Shown: positions 1 through 21,934 of the stretch, piece after piece
How the letters are laid out: each line of letters starts with the position of its first letter
Numbering within the stretch: the first letter of the stretch is position 1
From: Rhipicephalus microplus
Taxonomy: Eukaryota > Arthropoda > Arachnida > Ixodida > Ixodidae
DNA length: 64,000 bases
Direction of reading: 5' to 3'
Assembly (NCBI RefSeq): GCF_043290135.1
Contig: NC_134710.1
Location: 137,724,155 to 137,788,154 of the forward strand
Notes under the pieces: generated by a model
What the model was told of the DNA's origin: nothing
The model's input: only the letters and a program-made list of their open reading frames with translations
Database searches by the model: none
Position numbers and translations under genes: made by a program

Positions 1-97
1 GCACCCTTCCCGAAGGCTGCCTCAACAAATGCCGCCGAAATCCATAAAAAAATTAATGATATGAAATATTTACGTGCTGCCTCCACAGTTTGTCTCT

Positions 98-100
<3 letters not shown>

Positions 101-165
<65 letters not shown>
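101..165. repeat. (TG)n microsatellite
   Basis: About 32 uninterrupted TG units. Any open frame across it (Val-Cys repeats) is a low-complexity artefact. Confidence 0.97.
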
Positions 166-167
<2 letters not shown>

Positions 168-1006
168 AGCGATGGAACTCTTGAACACTGGGTGTCACTG
201 AAGTTAGCGACCGAATTTGGTCAAATGTATTTCTCATCTCAAACCTCTATCTTCCCATACAGCTTTGTTCGTTTCTGTATAAGCTTACTTAAGGTAATTA
301 GAAACGTTACGCCGGTAACGAAATGTGGCGATTAACTGTTCACTCTATATAGGGCTGGCAGGCGGTCGGGTATAATGACATAATTGAAGTCCTTCGTGCA
401 ATGAGCCCATCGGCTCTGTGAGGGTTAAGAGACCCAGCCGGTGAAACCGAAATGAGGAACCTGGAATAATCAGCGACAGATACTCTATTTATGTGCGTGC
501 TGCATCTGAGATTACATCATGCATGACAAAGATTCGTTTTGGAGAATGCAAAAGAACAAAAACCACTGAAGTCATCGTCGTCAACGGCGGAGTCATTGTA
601 CAGGTTAGAGGTTTGCGCTCTAAACCAAGACCAAGGCGCTCAAGTGCGCCTCGGTTTCGGCTCTGTCGTATTGGGTCGCGCTTCGTTACTGAGCAGCCAT
701 TAGGAAATTCAGCTTTGTTATGAAACCTTGTATAGCCAATGAGCTCTTCGAATAAAGGGCTTCAAGTATGCCACTGGACTCGACCACGTACCATCACTAA
801 ACATCAATCGACGAATGTAGTCATCTAAAAAGACATTTACAAAGGCTGCGAGAAAATATGAAAATGCACTAAATGGGTATACAGGTACTTCCCCAGAATA
901 AAATCGTGGCTATGCTTTTTCTTAACCTCCCCATTTGGCTTGTTACATTTTGGAAAAATTAATTACAAAAAAGGTGTTATGGACTGTTATTTTGCAATCT
1001 TGCTAG
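166..1006. other. non-coding stretch upstream of the THAP/P-type gene
   Basis: I see no convincing coding exon here. The first half of the THAP domain (the Cys-x2-4-Cys part) of the downstream gene should lie 5' of position 1007, but no matching C-P-G-C type exon is visible, so it may lie outside the window. A small open frame at 493-723 has no recognisable motif. Confidence 0.5.
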
Positions 1007-9157
<8,151 letters not shown>

Positions 9158-9589
9158 TTGCATGCCTCCATTGTATCATGTACGCGCCCAGAACCTTGCT
9201 AGCACATTTTATTGAACTATGACCCAAATGCACGCAGCTCTGTACGCGTACATATGTTTTTCTTTATTGCAGACACAAGCCGTCACTGTGTGCCAGCAAG
9301 TAGGATATTCTTCGAAAGTGCAGAAACTTTGTTTGAAACATCAGCTTTAACTGGCATATTGTGGCACGCATAAGTAAAGCGACAAATGTGTTTTGTTTCA
9401 TTTTGAAGTGCTGTAACATTGCTCGAATCACACGCATACACTCGCCAAATTCTTTTAGCAGAAACCTTGATATCACTTTGAGGGATCTGCTTTTCATTGA
9501 CAAACGAGTATAATGGCACATTTTCAGCATGTGTACGCGCCCCAACTGCGGGTGTCGCCCTTGGGCGCTATCAATCAAACATAACCACT

Positions 9590-10611
<1,022 letters not shown>

Positions 10612-10739
10612 ATGCTCGACAAGATGATGATAATGATGACGATAAAAACTTTATTGGGGTCGCAATGTGTTGCCCTCGATAGGCACATCACTGCCTTTAC
10701 CATATCGTCTCATCGCACGGACATATAAAATCATAGAAA

Positions 10740-11730
10740 CGCGCATCGGCCAGCGCTCCCCGTTCCAGCAGACAAACTCCCGTAGCGAAATTTGACGCAC
10801 AATTTTTGTTGTGTAGGTCACAGTAAGAGTTAAAGCTTCAATTCCTGTGTCTCTCCTTGATATGCGTCCGTGGGCGTATGTGCATTATTCTCTTCTATCA
10901 ATTGACTACAAGTGTAACACCTGTCCAGGGCGAGTGTCCAAGGTAAGTGCTCAACAGGGGCACTGCGTTTCACCTGACGCGTCCTAAACAACCTAAAATC
11001 AGTTTGATATTCTATTACCAATGAGTACATTATTAGTCAAAAGCTTTATGAATACTAAATTGAAGTTTTTTTAGGCTGGAATGGCAAAAACAACCATGCA
11101 GCAAGACATTTCTACGCAAATATACAGCTTTAGAAGTCAATCAACCAGTATAGCCTAACTACTAAAATGTAACACATAGCACACGTTAGCCTTTTCAGCA
11201 AAAAACAATCACACGTATAGGCAGTTTGTCACAGAAGCAGACGCATGGTATCAGTCCGTCGCCCTCCTGCCGGCCGCACAGTAGCAGACGAACAGGTTAT
11301 AGGTAGCGCCACCTACGGCGAGCGATTGAACGAGAGCGGGGACACGCGCTCCCATAGGAACCCCGCTATCTGAACAGGTCAGGAGTGTAGTAGGTCATGG
11401 TCGGAACTACAGTGGTGGCGCCACTCAAGTAAGGGTGTGTTCAAAAAGGTTTTTACGTTTTTGGAGCTTTTGTGCAACAAAATTAACGTAAAAAATTTTT
11501 AAAATGCGTAAACGTACTTATAATTAATCCTACGTAAGTGACGCCGTCAGTCAAGAAGCAACTTTTTAATGCAAGGCATCCTCTGCACCTTCACCGACTG
11601 ACCTTGCACAAACTTGAATCTGCCGAACAGGTGGAGCGCACGAAAACACGTCCGCACCTTAGGGTTTTTTTTTTAATTAACTCACCGTGGTCGATTTTTT
11701 CGCCCTCTACGGCCATCGCGTGAACTTGAG
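10740..11730. other. non-coding interval
   Basis: No coding exon recognised. The stretch 11230-11420 is GC-richer and carries GCGCCACCTA- and GGCGCCACT-type motifs of the kind common near arthropod promoters, but no gene start can be tied to it. Confidence 0.4.
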
Positions 11731-11732
11731 AG

Positions 11733-11766
11733 CATAGCCTCCTCTAAAGTTATATAGGAGGCTATG
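11733..11766. repeat. short hairpin, 11-bp perfect arms
   Basis: CATAGCCTCCT (11733-11743) is repeated inverted as AGGAGGCTATG (11756-11766) with a 12-nt loop. It may be a fold-back or MITE remnant. Confidence 0.75.
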
Positions 11767-11822
11767 TTGAGAGTTATCCGGCTGACTCCGCTGCGACCAT
11801 AGAATATCAACACTACCACATT

Positions 11823-12318
11823 GAGTGGATGGATGTGGCTATACCCTTTAGATCGGGCGGTGGTTAACGCCGCCTAGTCGTGATACCTGGTGAAGTAACC
11901 ACTAGATTTATCTTTTTTTTCCCCTTTAGGTAGTGAGGTTGAGGACTAGTACTTTGCAGTGAAGGGTTTTAAATTTCACTCGTGCTTTGACTTTAGCTAC
12001 CAATCAGATAACCTTCTTCTAGTTAATTCTACCCGCTTAAAGTCTATTTTGCCCTCCCTGTCCCTAAACCCCAGTGCTTTTAAAAAACTTTGCGCCATCA
12101 TCTCGAACTATAGGGTGAAGCCCTTTACAGAACATTATCAAGTGTTCGGCAGTTTTCTCCTCCTCTCCACATGCACTGCATACAGTGTCTACCCCTTCGT
12201 ATTGCACTACCAATGCCAGCGCCATCTCTAGGTCGGATAAGTTATTAGAGAACGCCACCGGCGCCACTTTCGTTGCATTCTCAAGGTACAGTTTCTCTTG
12301 TATAAGTAAATTGTCCAT
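11823..12318 (-). mobile_element. LINE 3' fragment (same family as 45.6-47.2 and 48.4-50.8 kb)
   Basis: Read on the minus strand it encodes the C-terminal zinc-knuckle-like segment (CSACGEEEKTAEHLIMFC, 12064-12318). The family 3' UTR follows, ending in a CATCCATCC tail near 11823. It is 5' truncated and lies just upstream of the UPF0598 gene on the opposite strand. Confidence 0.85.
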
Positions 12319-12461
12319 AGAATATATAGTAAATAGGAATATAGTATATTTCTATATGATATAGGTGTTTTGTGGCCAAGCCACTTCTACGCGCTTCACT
12401 GACTCCTAATCGCTTGTCGGCTGTTGCGTGGTCAATCATTTATTTACTATATTCTAGAAGA

Positions 12462-14008
12462 ATGGTGAAGTGGCGTGCGTTGTGCTGGAAATTGCGCCGT
12501 AACCTACCAAGCCGCGTTGTGGGCGTAGTCATTAGAAATCTTCATTATGAACAGGGCCAGTCTACGAAAGAGTACCCGAGGGAGTACTTCTATTTTATTG
12601 ACCATCAAGGAATGGTACGCCTTATTCTGTTGTAGAACAGCTGCTTAATCAGAATAAGTTGTGTTGACAGTTTGTCTCCTGACATGCAGCTCTTTCTAGA
12701 TGATTCCAGAATGAAGAATTTCACGTCATGCTTCAAAGGTATTGTTATCAATTATCGTGGCAAGTTTGTCATGCTGAGCAAACAATTCTCGCGTAGTCGG
12801 TGTACATGTACTTTCGCAAGGGGTGGTGCATTGAAGTGTCGTAAACGTTGATGTGACGTCTGTTTCAATGCGTTGCAACCACCGTGCAAGCTGTGCTATC
12901 ACAAGTTAGCGCATTTGCCTCACGTGCGATATGCCACCTTACCGGCGGTGATCAATGGTGTTCGTGTGCCCCCCATTTTTATTATGTCGCTGATGTTTTC
13001 GCGCTTCGAGGACGCTGTACTGAAGTTCAATTTATTAGTTGGCGTGAACATTGTTTAAACATCGTTGTTTGGCATTCGAACACGGTATTGCTTGTTTTTG
13101 TGGTTCTGCACTGTGTTCATAGTGACAATATTACATGGAAGTTGTTTTAATATATCATGCAATATTGAAAGTACATTTTGACTAACTGCAGTTTGCTTAT
13201 AGTTAGCTGGTTTTGTTTATGCTCAAAACATTTCTTTTAAAAAATTATTCTTGGTACAATTGTTCAATCTTAGCAACTAACTAGCTGCACTTATAAAAAT
13301 TCACAAGTCATCATTTGCAACAAGTGTGAATTTTGGCAAATAAGAAATGTTAAGGAACCATAAACTTTTATGTATATCATGAAGTACTTGTATCTCGGCA
13401 GTGTATTAGTATGTTTTGGATTGCATAAGCAGAATTTTTTTTACACACAAGAGGAAGCGTAGACAGAATTTTATTACAGTAAGTGCTTCATTTTTATTAT
13501 GCTTAACACAGCCTCTTTGTGCTTTCCAGAAAAAAAATTTCTGGAGTTCTTCTTTCGCCGGCTGCAGTATAATGACACTGGGAAGTATACAGCAGAATTT
13601 CCATTCATCTCTCCATGTGGACGGGAGATGAATTTTGTCCGCTGTGATGACCTGCCCTTCGTCTTCACGCACATTGTACAATTGCCCGAAGAAAGCAAAG
13701 AGCCAGGTTCAAAAGGCTTCCTCTTACACAATTATGCAGGCAACCTACTGAAAGTTGAGTTTACACCACAGCACCTTTGCATGCCTGCTGGCACAGGGAG
13801 GGTCTATCACCCAGCACCTGAAAGGGCAGGTGGTGTCGGGCTAATACGTTCACTCTTGGCTATTGAGCTTAGCAAGCATTTTACTTTTGCTGATGACAGT
13901 GATAAGTCTCCACCTACTCACTTTGACTGGGATGGCACTCGCTACAAGCTATCAAATATTCTCCTGCCTGTCATCAATAAGGTGTCTCGTTGGAATGGAA
14001 CAGAATAA
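12462..14008 (+). CDS. UPF0598 family protein (C8orf82 homologue)
   Basis: Three exons: 12462-12614, 12690-12738 and 13530-14008 (TAA). All have GT-AG borders and fitting phases (0, then 1), giving 226 aa. Blocks that match the UPF0598 family as I know it are EYFYFIDHQG, LFLDDSRMKNFTSCFK, YTAEFPFISPCGREMNF, FTHIVQLPEE and the hallmark GRVYHPAPERAGGVGLIRS. The length is close to the human protein (about 216 aa). The N terminus (MVKWRALCWKLRRNLPSR) is basic and lacks acidic residues, which suits a mitochondrial presequence; this is inference. The start is the first ATG in the open frame. The biochemical function of the family is not established to my knowledge. The 49-nt middle exon is notably small. 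Confidence 0.93.
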
Positions 14009-14379
14009 TGAGTGTGACTACAAAATCAGTTGCACTGCATGATTGTTTCAAAGGAAAATTTCTGTGCCACCCAATGCTTCAAAGAATACAAACTGATTGT
14101 TTTGGAAATTGTTCTATGAATTATTGTAGAAGAGTAAAAGAATCTCAAGCAATTGCCCTTTGAATTGAGATGCAACTTGTTCAAATACTGTTTTTGTTGG
14201 CTGCAATACACTTAAACATGGCACAAATATGTTCCCTTTGTCTTTATGAGTTTAAATCTTTCTAAATGTTCACCTACTTGCCCAACTGGCACTTTTGAAA
14301 GGGTGCGAATGTACGATACATTTAGTTATGCTGTGTGCATCTAATGCAACCATCTCATGGTGAATTCAATGGTTGTTGC

Positions 14380-14385
14380 AATAAA
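14380..14385 (+). terminator. polyadenylation signal AATAAA for the UPF0598 gene
   Basis: First clear AATAAA after the UPF0598 stop codon, 372 nt downstream. Confidence 0.6.
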
Positions 14386-14399
14386 TTACATGCACATTA

Positions 14400-17300
14400 C
14401 ATGTCATTGTGATTTAACTTTTGAAGTCTGCACAGGTTTGAAAAATGGCATTAGGCAGCTGCATTGGCAGACTACCAAGATAACAAAACAACCATGCTTT
14501 TCAGTTGCATACTTTTTCCATTCTCCACTATGAATAAGATGCCAACTTGCAAAAAATTCGCCCTTGCCACCACAGCTTTGCCTACATAGTGGACAATTTG
14601 TCAACTTAGCCAACAAAAGCCATCAGTGACGTAAAACAGTTGTCATGCAAATTGCTTCAAATATGCTGCACACAGAAAATGAAATTTGGTGATTGGAAAT
14701 TATCAATGTATACTATAATTTATTTCAGTTCTCTAATCAGTTTCGTAAATTTTACCAAGTACCAAGCTCCTATCGTCAAGATTAGGCAAGTTGTGCAGCG
14801 ACGAGTTTAGTAAATGTATGCAATGGGCTAATGTTATTAGCTGCGAATCTCGTCCAAAATATACATGTAGTTTAAAAAAAACATGCATTCTTAACACAGC
14901 AGTGTATCCTTATTGTCAAGCTTGCCCATAATATTATAATCAAGTGAATCGCCGATTACCAAGTAAAGCACTCTTGATTTTTTATAAATGGGCTTGATCT
15001 TCGCACGCACCACTACACATCTCCAAAGACACCTCTGAATTGGCTTCTTTTTTTTTTTTTCAACTTGTGGTGATTTTATGCTTGTGGCGATCTTATGTTT
15101 TTATAAAAGGAAACTAAGCATCTAGTAAAAGAATCCAACTTTGGCAAAAAGGATTTGTGCTTAAAAACCAGATTCTTATCCCTTACCAGAGCGAAGTTAC
15201 GTTGCATGTACACGAAAGTACGGCCATTCAGAGTGTGCCATCCTGCCATAATAATTCTGTTACTTATTAGATACAATAGTCAAAAATAAAATGTTACACT
15301 ACCATGTTGTTAGAAGGCAAGGTAACATATTGGCTTTTACTGTCATGTAGAACCGATGTCCCTGCAAAAAAAATCACACCAGGGAGACTTGTTGCATACA
15401 AGGGTGCTACAGTTGCACCAATTTGATATAATTCCCAATTTTTGCACCGAAACCATGAAATTTGCTAAAATTGCACCAAGCTGCACGAAAATGCCTGACC
15501 AGTCTGAAAGTTTTCTCAGTTGCGCTAATTTCAGCGAGAAATGGCAGCCACGTTGACTATTAGCATGCAGTTTGCATGATCAATCAATCCAAGTGTGCAG
15601 ATCAACCCTAACCTGAAACACGGTGTAAGAATATATTCCCATTAGGTCCGGGCTCTCGCGACACGCGGTTGACCAGACAAACTAACAAAGCCGTGCGCCA
15701 TTGGTCCGCTGACTGCTGCAGATACCTATCGGTGGGACGACACAACTTGAAAACAAAAGGAGTTGCTGTAGCCACCAACGCTTCGCAGGAATGAACTTTC
15801 TAGACAGTAAACGTAGCTATGGCATGTTAGCAACTAAAGCTGGGAGCATATGCCTCATTCTTCGCATGCGAACAGACACGATATGCTGCAAAAATTGGTG
15901 TTGCCGGCGACAATGTTGGTTGATATAGCAACAGCACATAATACATTTTTCTGTCTTGAAGTTGCATCATCCCAGCAATAGATATCCGGTGCCATCTCAC
16001 TGGCCCTGCAAGTGCGTGCTGTTGTTACTTATCTGGTCCCATCGTGAAAAAAAGCAACAAAAAGAGGTGGGAGTTTAGCGGTTTTTCATGACTTGTCCTA
16101 ACTCGTGCAGAACGCTGCTTAATCCACCTTTGCCGCAGTACACCGGTGCCCAGCGAAAATGCGCGTTATGATTTTGAAGGAGCTGTTTGCACTAATCACG
16201 GGATATCGCACATTTTGTTCAATTACTCGCGCTTGTATACAGCGCATAATTGTGAATACTAGTAGGGCCGATGACATCTAAAAAAGTTACTGGCAATCAT
16301 TTGGACCCGTGTATGACATTTTTGGTGCCCTAAAGAAAATTGTGTGCCAGCTTTTCTTTTTTTTTTTTTTTGCCACTTCTACAAATTCCTTGAATTTCAA
16401 GGTCGCCAGCTTTGCAGATCCACATTTGAATTCGCAGAGTGAGACGCACCAAATGCTAATGCAGACGTTATCATTATTGCCTCAGTGAGATGGTCAATTT
16501 TATTGAAATAGCAGTGCTCTTACTCACACTACACGATTCAGGGCATGATGAATGGTTTGTACATAATTTTTTTCTAAATGTAGGCCTTCTTTTTTATAAT
16601 GCTCTAAATTGGGCCTTTCGTGATAAAAAATTAATGTTTTGCTCCCCGTAACCTGCTCCAAATTTGCATTTTTGTGCTTCAAAAGTAACATTGTGCGGCT
16701 TCAAAAATTGCTCCAAATTCTATTTTGGCATTTGCACCCCTGTGGATAGATTTTTCAATGGCACAAAGGTGCTTGAGCTGAGTGGAAAGCCCATAGTCTA
16801 TCAATGACCCTAAACAGATCGAAAAGATTCACAATATGTGCAGTGTAGGTGATGAGAAAGGCACACTTGTCTGCCTTGTAAAGCTGACCTCCCTCTGTGG
16901 CACGTATTGTCGAAGTCCAAGATAACCATGAAAGAATGTCAATATTGAACAGTATTCTGGTGTGTTTGTGACGTTAAAGGACTATGTGCTAACTTTTGAA
17001 GGTCCTTCACTTTTTAATGCAATCGAAACCTCATCAGTGTCTTGACTCGCAAGATCTTTTTAGGAAACATTGAAATTTTCAGTTTTAAAGTATGCTCGGC
17101 AAATAGATTTTAGACTTATATTTTGAGGCTTATACATACCAAAATCAAGATATATGATTATGATGCACACTGCTATAAGAGATCAATCAATCTTGAACAC
17201 CTTTGGTCTTTTAACCTTTTAGCTCCCATTGATGAGTATATTCACCATGAAATTTTTTACCAAAATAACCAATGACAACTAAAGTCACCATAAGCAAAAA

Positions 17301-19600
17301 TTTCTCATGTGGTTAAAACCATCTAGTTGCAATTTCTAAGACTAGATGGACACAGATGGCCATGCTGTGCCTTTCAGAAAAAAAAAAAGAAAACCAAGTG
17401 GGTGCTTTTTTTTTTTTCCAGCAGAGAAATAACTAATGTGCGCTCAATGCAGGGCACACAACTATTGTGGCGTTTGACTTCAATCAAAAAGCAGCCACGC
17501 AGCCAGGATTAGATTGTGTACAGCTGTCAGCACCTTTTACACGAACGCTCGGCCACATGTCCTGCAGCAGTTTGATTGACGCTGACACCGCATACATTTG
17601 GCTTCTGTTGCCAAAATGCTAACCATACATGCCGACATACTTTCCAAGCCTACCGAGGTATTATCTTGGCAAAAGCGCACAGCACTTTGCAGCTGGCATC
17701 AGTCAAACTAGCCCTGGCCATGCATCGAAGTGTTTGCGTTAAAGGTGCTGATGGCTGCACCTTGTGCACAACACCTGAGCCACTAAATCGTTATTATATT
17801 ACAAGCTTGTTTCTATCATCTTGAGATATTGTATTTTCACTGTCACCAGTATTTCAGGACGAGCCCTCAACAGTAGATGGTACCTTCAAGTGCAGCAGAT
17901 GTAGTTTGTACACATTTTCTGTTCTATCACTTTTTAATCAGTGTGGTATCATTGAGTGGCTCTATCTGGGATAGTTGACAACATAACACCTGGTTGGGGG
18001 CCGATGCTGCTAGGATGTTAGGTGCCCCCAATTGAATAAGCCTATGCACACAAATTTCTAAGCTCTTAGAAATCCTATGTACTTGCAAATATTAAAGAAA
18101 GCACCAGTATTATATGGATTAATGACCCAGATTGATATGGCATAGCTTTGAATTCATCTGCTCAACAACAGCTCCAATGGCAGTTTCAAATAGTACTCTA
18201 TGGCCCGAGAAAGGACAAATGTACCACCGGTGGGTCACATCAAGGAGGCATGCGAACTTTCAGTAAAATCCAATACACAGTATATAAAAGGGCCCTGCAA
18301 CACGTCTTTCAGTTATCATGTAAAGATCTTGCTAATTAACAATGTTTCCTCACAGATCTTTTGCTACAAAACCATCCCAATCTATGAAGTGTCAGCAAAG
18401 CTACGACATAATGGGAGTGCTTTCTCTTTCCTTTAATTGCCGCAAAAATGCTTCAAGATACACAAAAAAGAGGTGGGTGAGCTATGACAAAGAGGTGACG
18501 CAGGACCAAAAATTTGCATTGCCATCCATCATGGTGTTCAGCATTTTTTTTCTTTGACCATAATGGCCGTTACATTCGATTCAGGCGTGCATGACAGCAG
18601 CATGTAGAAGTACTATCAACAGCAAAAGTTTGCGGGACGTAAAATGTTTGTTAAAGCTAAATTCCCGCTTTGGGAATGTAATTTAGAAATAAATGTTTCA
18701 TAGTGTGCTTGGCATCCTGACCTATACAGTCACCAGCTTGATTACAAGCATTACATACTTATATAGCAGAAGTTCGCATTTGTTTTAGATCCAACCTCCT
18801 GCATACCTTTGCTGTTGACAGTACACCATGGGAGCTGCGGTACCTACGCGTCGTCTCATATGACCTTTAATATTGTCGACCAATTTGCCATTCATGGACT
18901 GTCAGATTTGCTTGTTGAGTTAGTTAACGATGATGGAGACAGCAAGTGACGTTTGGCTGTTTCTGGCATGAAATTTTAAGTGCCCTATTGCATGCAGTTC
19001 TTTTAATATTAAGCTAAGATACGATGGTGGTCAGTCAGAGAAAAAGAATAGATACCAAGGAATGGGAAGTGCAGCTGAGGATGGCAGAAGTAGGTGATAA
19101 AAAAACAACACGAAATTTCCAAGCATAAAATGTAATCGGCTCATAAAGGCAGGGTGAAATAGGAAATTATTGGGAAAGGCATGGAGGAAATAAAGACTGA
19201 GAGAGAGCGTCACACGAATCACTCTGCTAGCCTTGGCAAGCCAACCTCCTCTGTTGCTGCCTCTCTCAATAATCGGGGCCCAGTGCCTCCCGAGCAGAGT
19301 GCCCACAGAAGATGCAACTATAACCAAAGCGAACAAACCAATAATTGCACCAGCTTATCACATGACTATAGGTCTCAATTATTTTATGACTAGGCTTCAA
19401 GACTGTCATATGACACTCTCCTCTAGCCTTTTATCTTCCTCCATAGGGACAGGCCTTCCATCTGCAGTGGACATACTAAGTTAACTAAATGATTACTATG
19501 TTAACAGCAGCCTAGCTCTGATTTAATCATGACTGTACTTTTTGATGAGCAATCACTTGGCGACGCGAGGTGTCGCTGCTCAAACTTCTGACGCTATGTT
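14400..19600. other. long AT-rich non-coding interval
   Basis: No exon, recognisable domain or mobile element with clear ends was found. There are scattered poly-T/poly-A runs (15049-15060, 16358-16370, 17379-17390, 17408-17418). Related TTGCACCAA/TTGCTCCAAA-type phrases at 15410-15480 and 16660-16740 may be remnants of an old repeat. Open frames here are short and featureless. Confidence 0.5.
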
Positions 19601-19621
19601 TATAGTGATGCATGGTAGAGT

Positions 19622-19760
19622 TGAATTGAACTGGTTTATTTAGGGCTGCAGCGCTCATGAGTGGGCAACGCCCTATATACATCATATCGCGACACGAGTC
19701 GAACGTCCAATGCCCCCGAGTAGATCACGCGCCTCCTGGATACTTGAAACCCTCAAAGCC
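19622..19760 (-). repeat. possible retroposed 3' end fragment
   Basis: Read on the minus strand, a short open stretch is followed by AATAAACCAGTTCAATTCAA, like the polyadenylated 3' end of a retroelement. No domain recognised. Confidence 0.3.
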
Positions 19761-19941
19761 CATGCTACCTGAAACTTGAGCTCATGAGTGTCACCTTTTA
19801 CACATACCATCTGGCACATAGCAACCGTAGGGAATCTTTGAGGTCGTTTGCTATTTGTGTCGCGTGTTGGAGATGGCACTTGTAAGGCGCGCCAAAGCAA
19901 TGATGTGACACCCGACACTACAGCCTTGACTACATATAGGC

Positions 19942-20037
19942 AACATATTTTGACAAAGTTCAAGAAAAGCTGGCGTACCCTTTTAGTCGGCAAAATTTTT
20001 TGACGATGTTCAAGAAGTGCTGTAATACCCTTTTAAA
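19942..20037. repeat. imperfect tandem duplication, about 49-bp unit
   Basis: Two adjacent copies share TTTTGAC, ATGTTCAAG/AAGTTCAAG, a GTACCC/ATACCC step and CTTTTA. Confidence 0.7.
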
Positions 20038-20329
20038 CTTTGAGAGACCGTGACATACAGAATAAAACATAAATGAATATAAATGCAGCACCCAAGAGCC
20101 AACATGTTCGAGATGAAACTGCTTAAAAGGCACTCAAACTACATTATGCAGGCACTTCTTTTTAATAGGTCCGTGAAAATAACAAGGCCATCAATAAGGC
20201 CCTCCCAAAAATTAGGCTGTGCCTAGTGCTTTAGTGAACCACTGGAGATCAAGTGCTACCTTAGGCCCATGTAATTTAAAGGAAACAGAACTGATTTAGC
20301 TTCAAAGTAAATGCCATCTTTTTTTTGGC

Positions 20330-20353
20330 CCCCCCCCCCCCTCTCTCTCTCTC
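20330..20353. repeat. poly-C run followed by (CT)n
   Basis: Low-complexity C tract of about 12 then CTCTCT repeats. Confidence 0.9.
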
Positions 20354-20473
20354 ACATGTACTCAACAAACCTAACTGCAGCTGCTGGTGGTGGTATGTGT
20401 GTTCATCCCTCTGCTCATTTGTAACTTGTATGGCATGGGTTAAAACTCAGTCTTGCATTGAAATACCACAGTT

Positions 20474-20711
20474 GATTTGATATGTGGGGTTTAACGTCCC
20501 AAAACCACCATATGATTATGAGAGACGCTGTTGTGGAGGGCTCCAGAAATTTCGACCACCTGGGGTCTTTAACGAGCACCCAAATCTGAGAACACGGGCC
20601 TACAGCATTTTCGCCTCCATCGAAAATGCAGCCGCCGCAGCTGGAATTCGATCCCACGACCTGCGGGTCAGCAGCCGAGTACCTTAGCCACTAGACCACC
20701 GCGGTGGGGCT
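20474..20711 (-). mobile_element. Ruka-type SINE, near full length
   Basis: Same head and tail as the 8.2-kb copy. Flanking 13-bp target-site duplication AAATACCACAGTT (20461-20473) and AAATACCATAGTT (20712-20724), one mismatch. Confidence 0.93.
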
Positions 20712-21339
20712 AAATACCATAGTTACTCATGCAAACGCAGCAATGTCAAGTTTATGTGCAGTGTCGATCGTGTGTAGCTTGTGTTTATATGCAAGCCAGT
20801 CTCCTTTGCCGGGCTGAGTAAAGAGGTCTGGGATCAGTGAAGACGTAAAAACTATACTCCGTCTCACCCCTACTGTTTAGCACTGCAAAAGCTACCGGGT
20901 GTTTGCAGGCCACATGTCTGTGCAGGAAAACAGTTCCACATATAATCACCTAGAAATTGGCAAGGTTGAAACATTTTCTATCTGCTGCAGCACATCAATA
21001 AGTAATATGCTTATTACTCATTGTGTTTACGGTGCATTTATTTATGTAGTTTCAGTGACTACTGGTACCTGTGGTTAAAAACCATGCATAGCAACGCCCA
21101 TGCAGTCATGACAGCTGCTACGATCCGAACTTGCCCTTTATGCTCGCCCAAAGCACTAACAAATGAAAGGTGTAATGAGCTATCGCTTCGTGCTATCTCA
21201 CGATCAGGACAAAGTATCAGCTTTGTTGTTATTGGAGAGACAAGTGTTTTCTTTAACTACACCTGCTAAGCCTAACGCTCAGATAATGTTATATCGCTTC
21301 ATAGAAATTATGCAATGTTGTTGATAGTCACACTATCAT

Positions 21340-21416
21340 TGAAATCTGGCCCCTAATTGAACTTGCTACTTCACGCTCAGCAGTACAAGGCTCTAAGCAC
21401 TGAGCTACCCCAGCAT
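21340..21416 (-). pseudogene. tRNA-like sequence (SINE head or tRNA pseudogene)
   Basis: Minus strand carries an A-box-like TAGCTCAGTGCTTAGAG with a D-arm pattern. A weak B-box-like region follows (AAGTTCAATTA). The anticodon stem does not pair well, so it is not a functional tRNA gene. Confidence 0.45.
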
Positions 21417-21466
21417 TTCAAACGTTTTAGATTCATTTTGGCGATGTGCATGACAGCATTACCTGC

Positions 21467-21777
21467 AGGGGCAGATCCAGCTACTCATTTGGGGGGGGGG
21501 CACCTAAAGTAACACCAAAGAGGGGTGGGGAGGGGCGTGGTCATTACTTTTTTTGTTTTTACAAGCAGAAAAACCCATTCACAGCATAAATACTGTTAAT
21601 GTGTGCTCTCAGTGGTTTCACTCATTAGGCAGGGATGGATCCAGCCACTCATTTTAGGGGGAGGGAGGGGGGTCGAAGTAAAACCGGTGAGGAAAGGGAT
21701 GTTTTTAGTAGGTACTACTATCAAAAGAACCCTATCACAATAAAAATACAGCAAATTTGTGCTCACAGTGGTTCCGC
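21467..21777. repeat. tandem duplication, about 150-bp unit, with G-runs
   Basis: Two diverged units (21467-21620 and 21627-21777). Each starts GATCCAGCYACTCATTT followed by a G-rich run, and each ends GTGCTC-CAGTGGTT. The G-rich segment at 27.7-27.9 kb has the same flavour. Confidence 0.75.
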
Positions 21778-21934
21778 TCACTTCTTTTCATCAGTTTTTA
21801 ACTGTAATAAATTGGAAAAGCTACGACAAATTATGGGCTACCACACTTCATATCAATGCCCATTTTGCTCGGCTAAGCACTTGGTACCAATGGGGTTGCG
21901 TGGCCAGTTCTAATGAGGTTTGGTGTTTACACGG

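Noticed and set aside
19031..19336. Minus-strand 101-residue hydrophobic frame
   Set aside because: AT/TC-rich low-complexity translation, no conserved motif.
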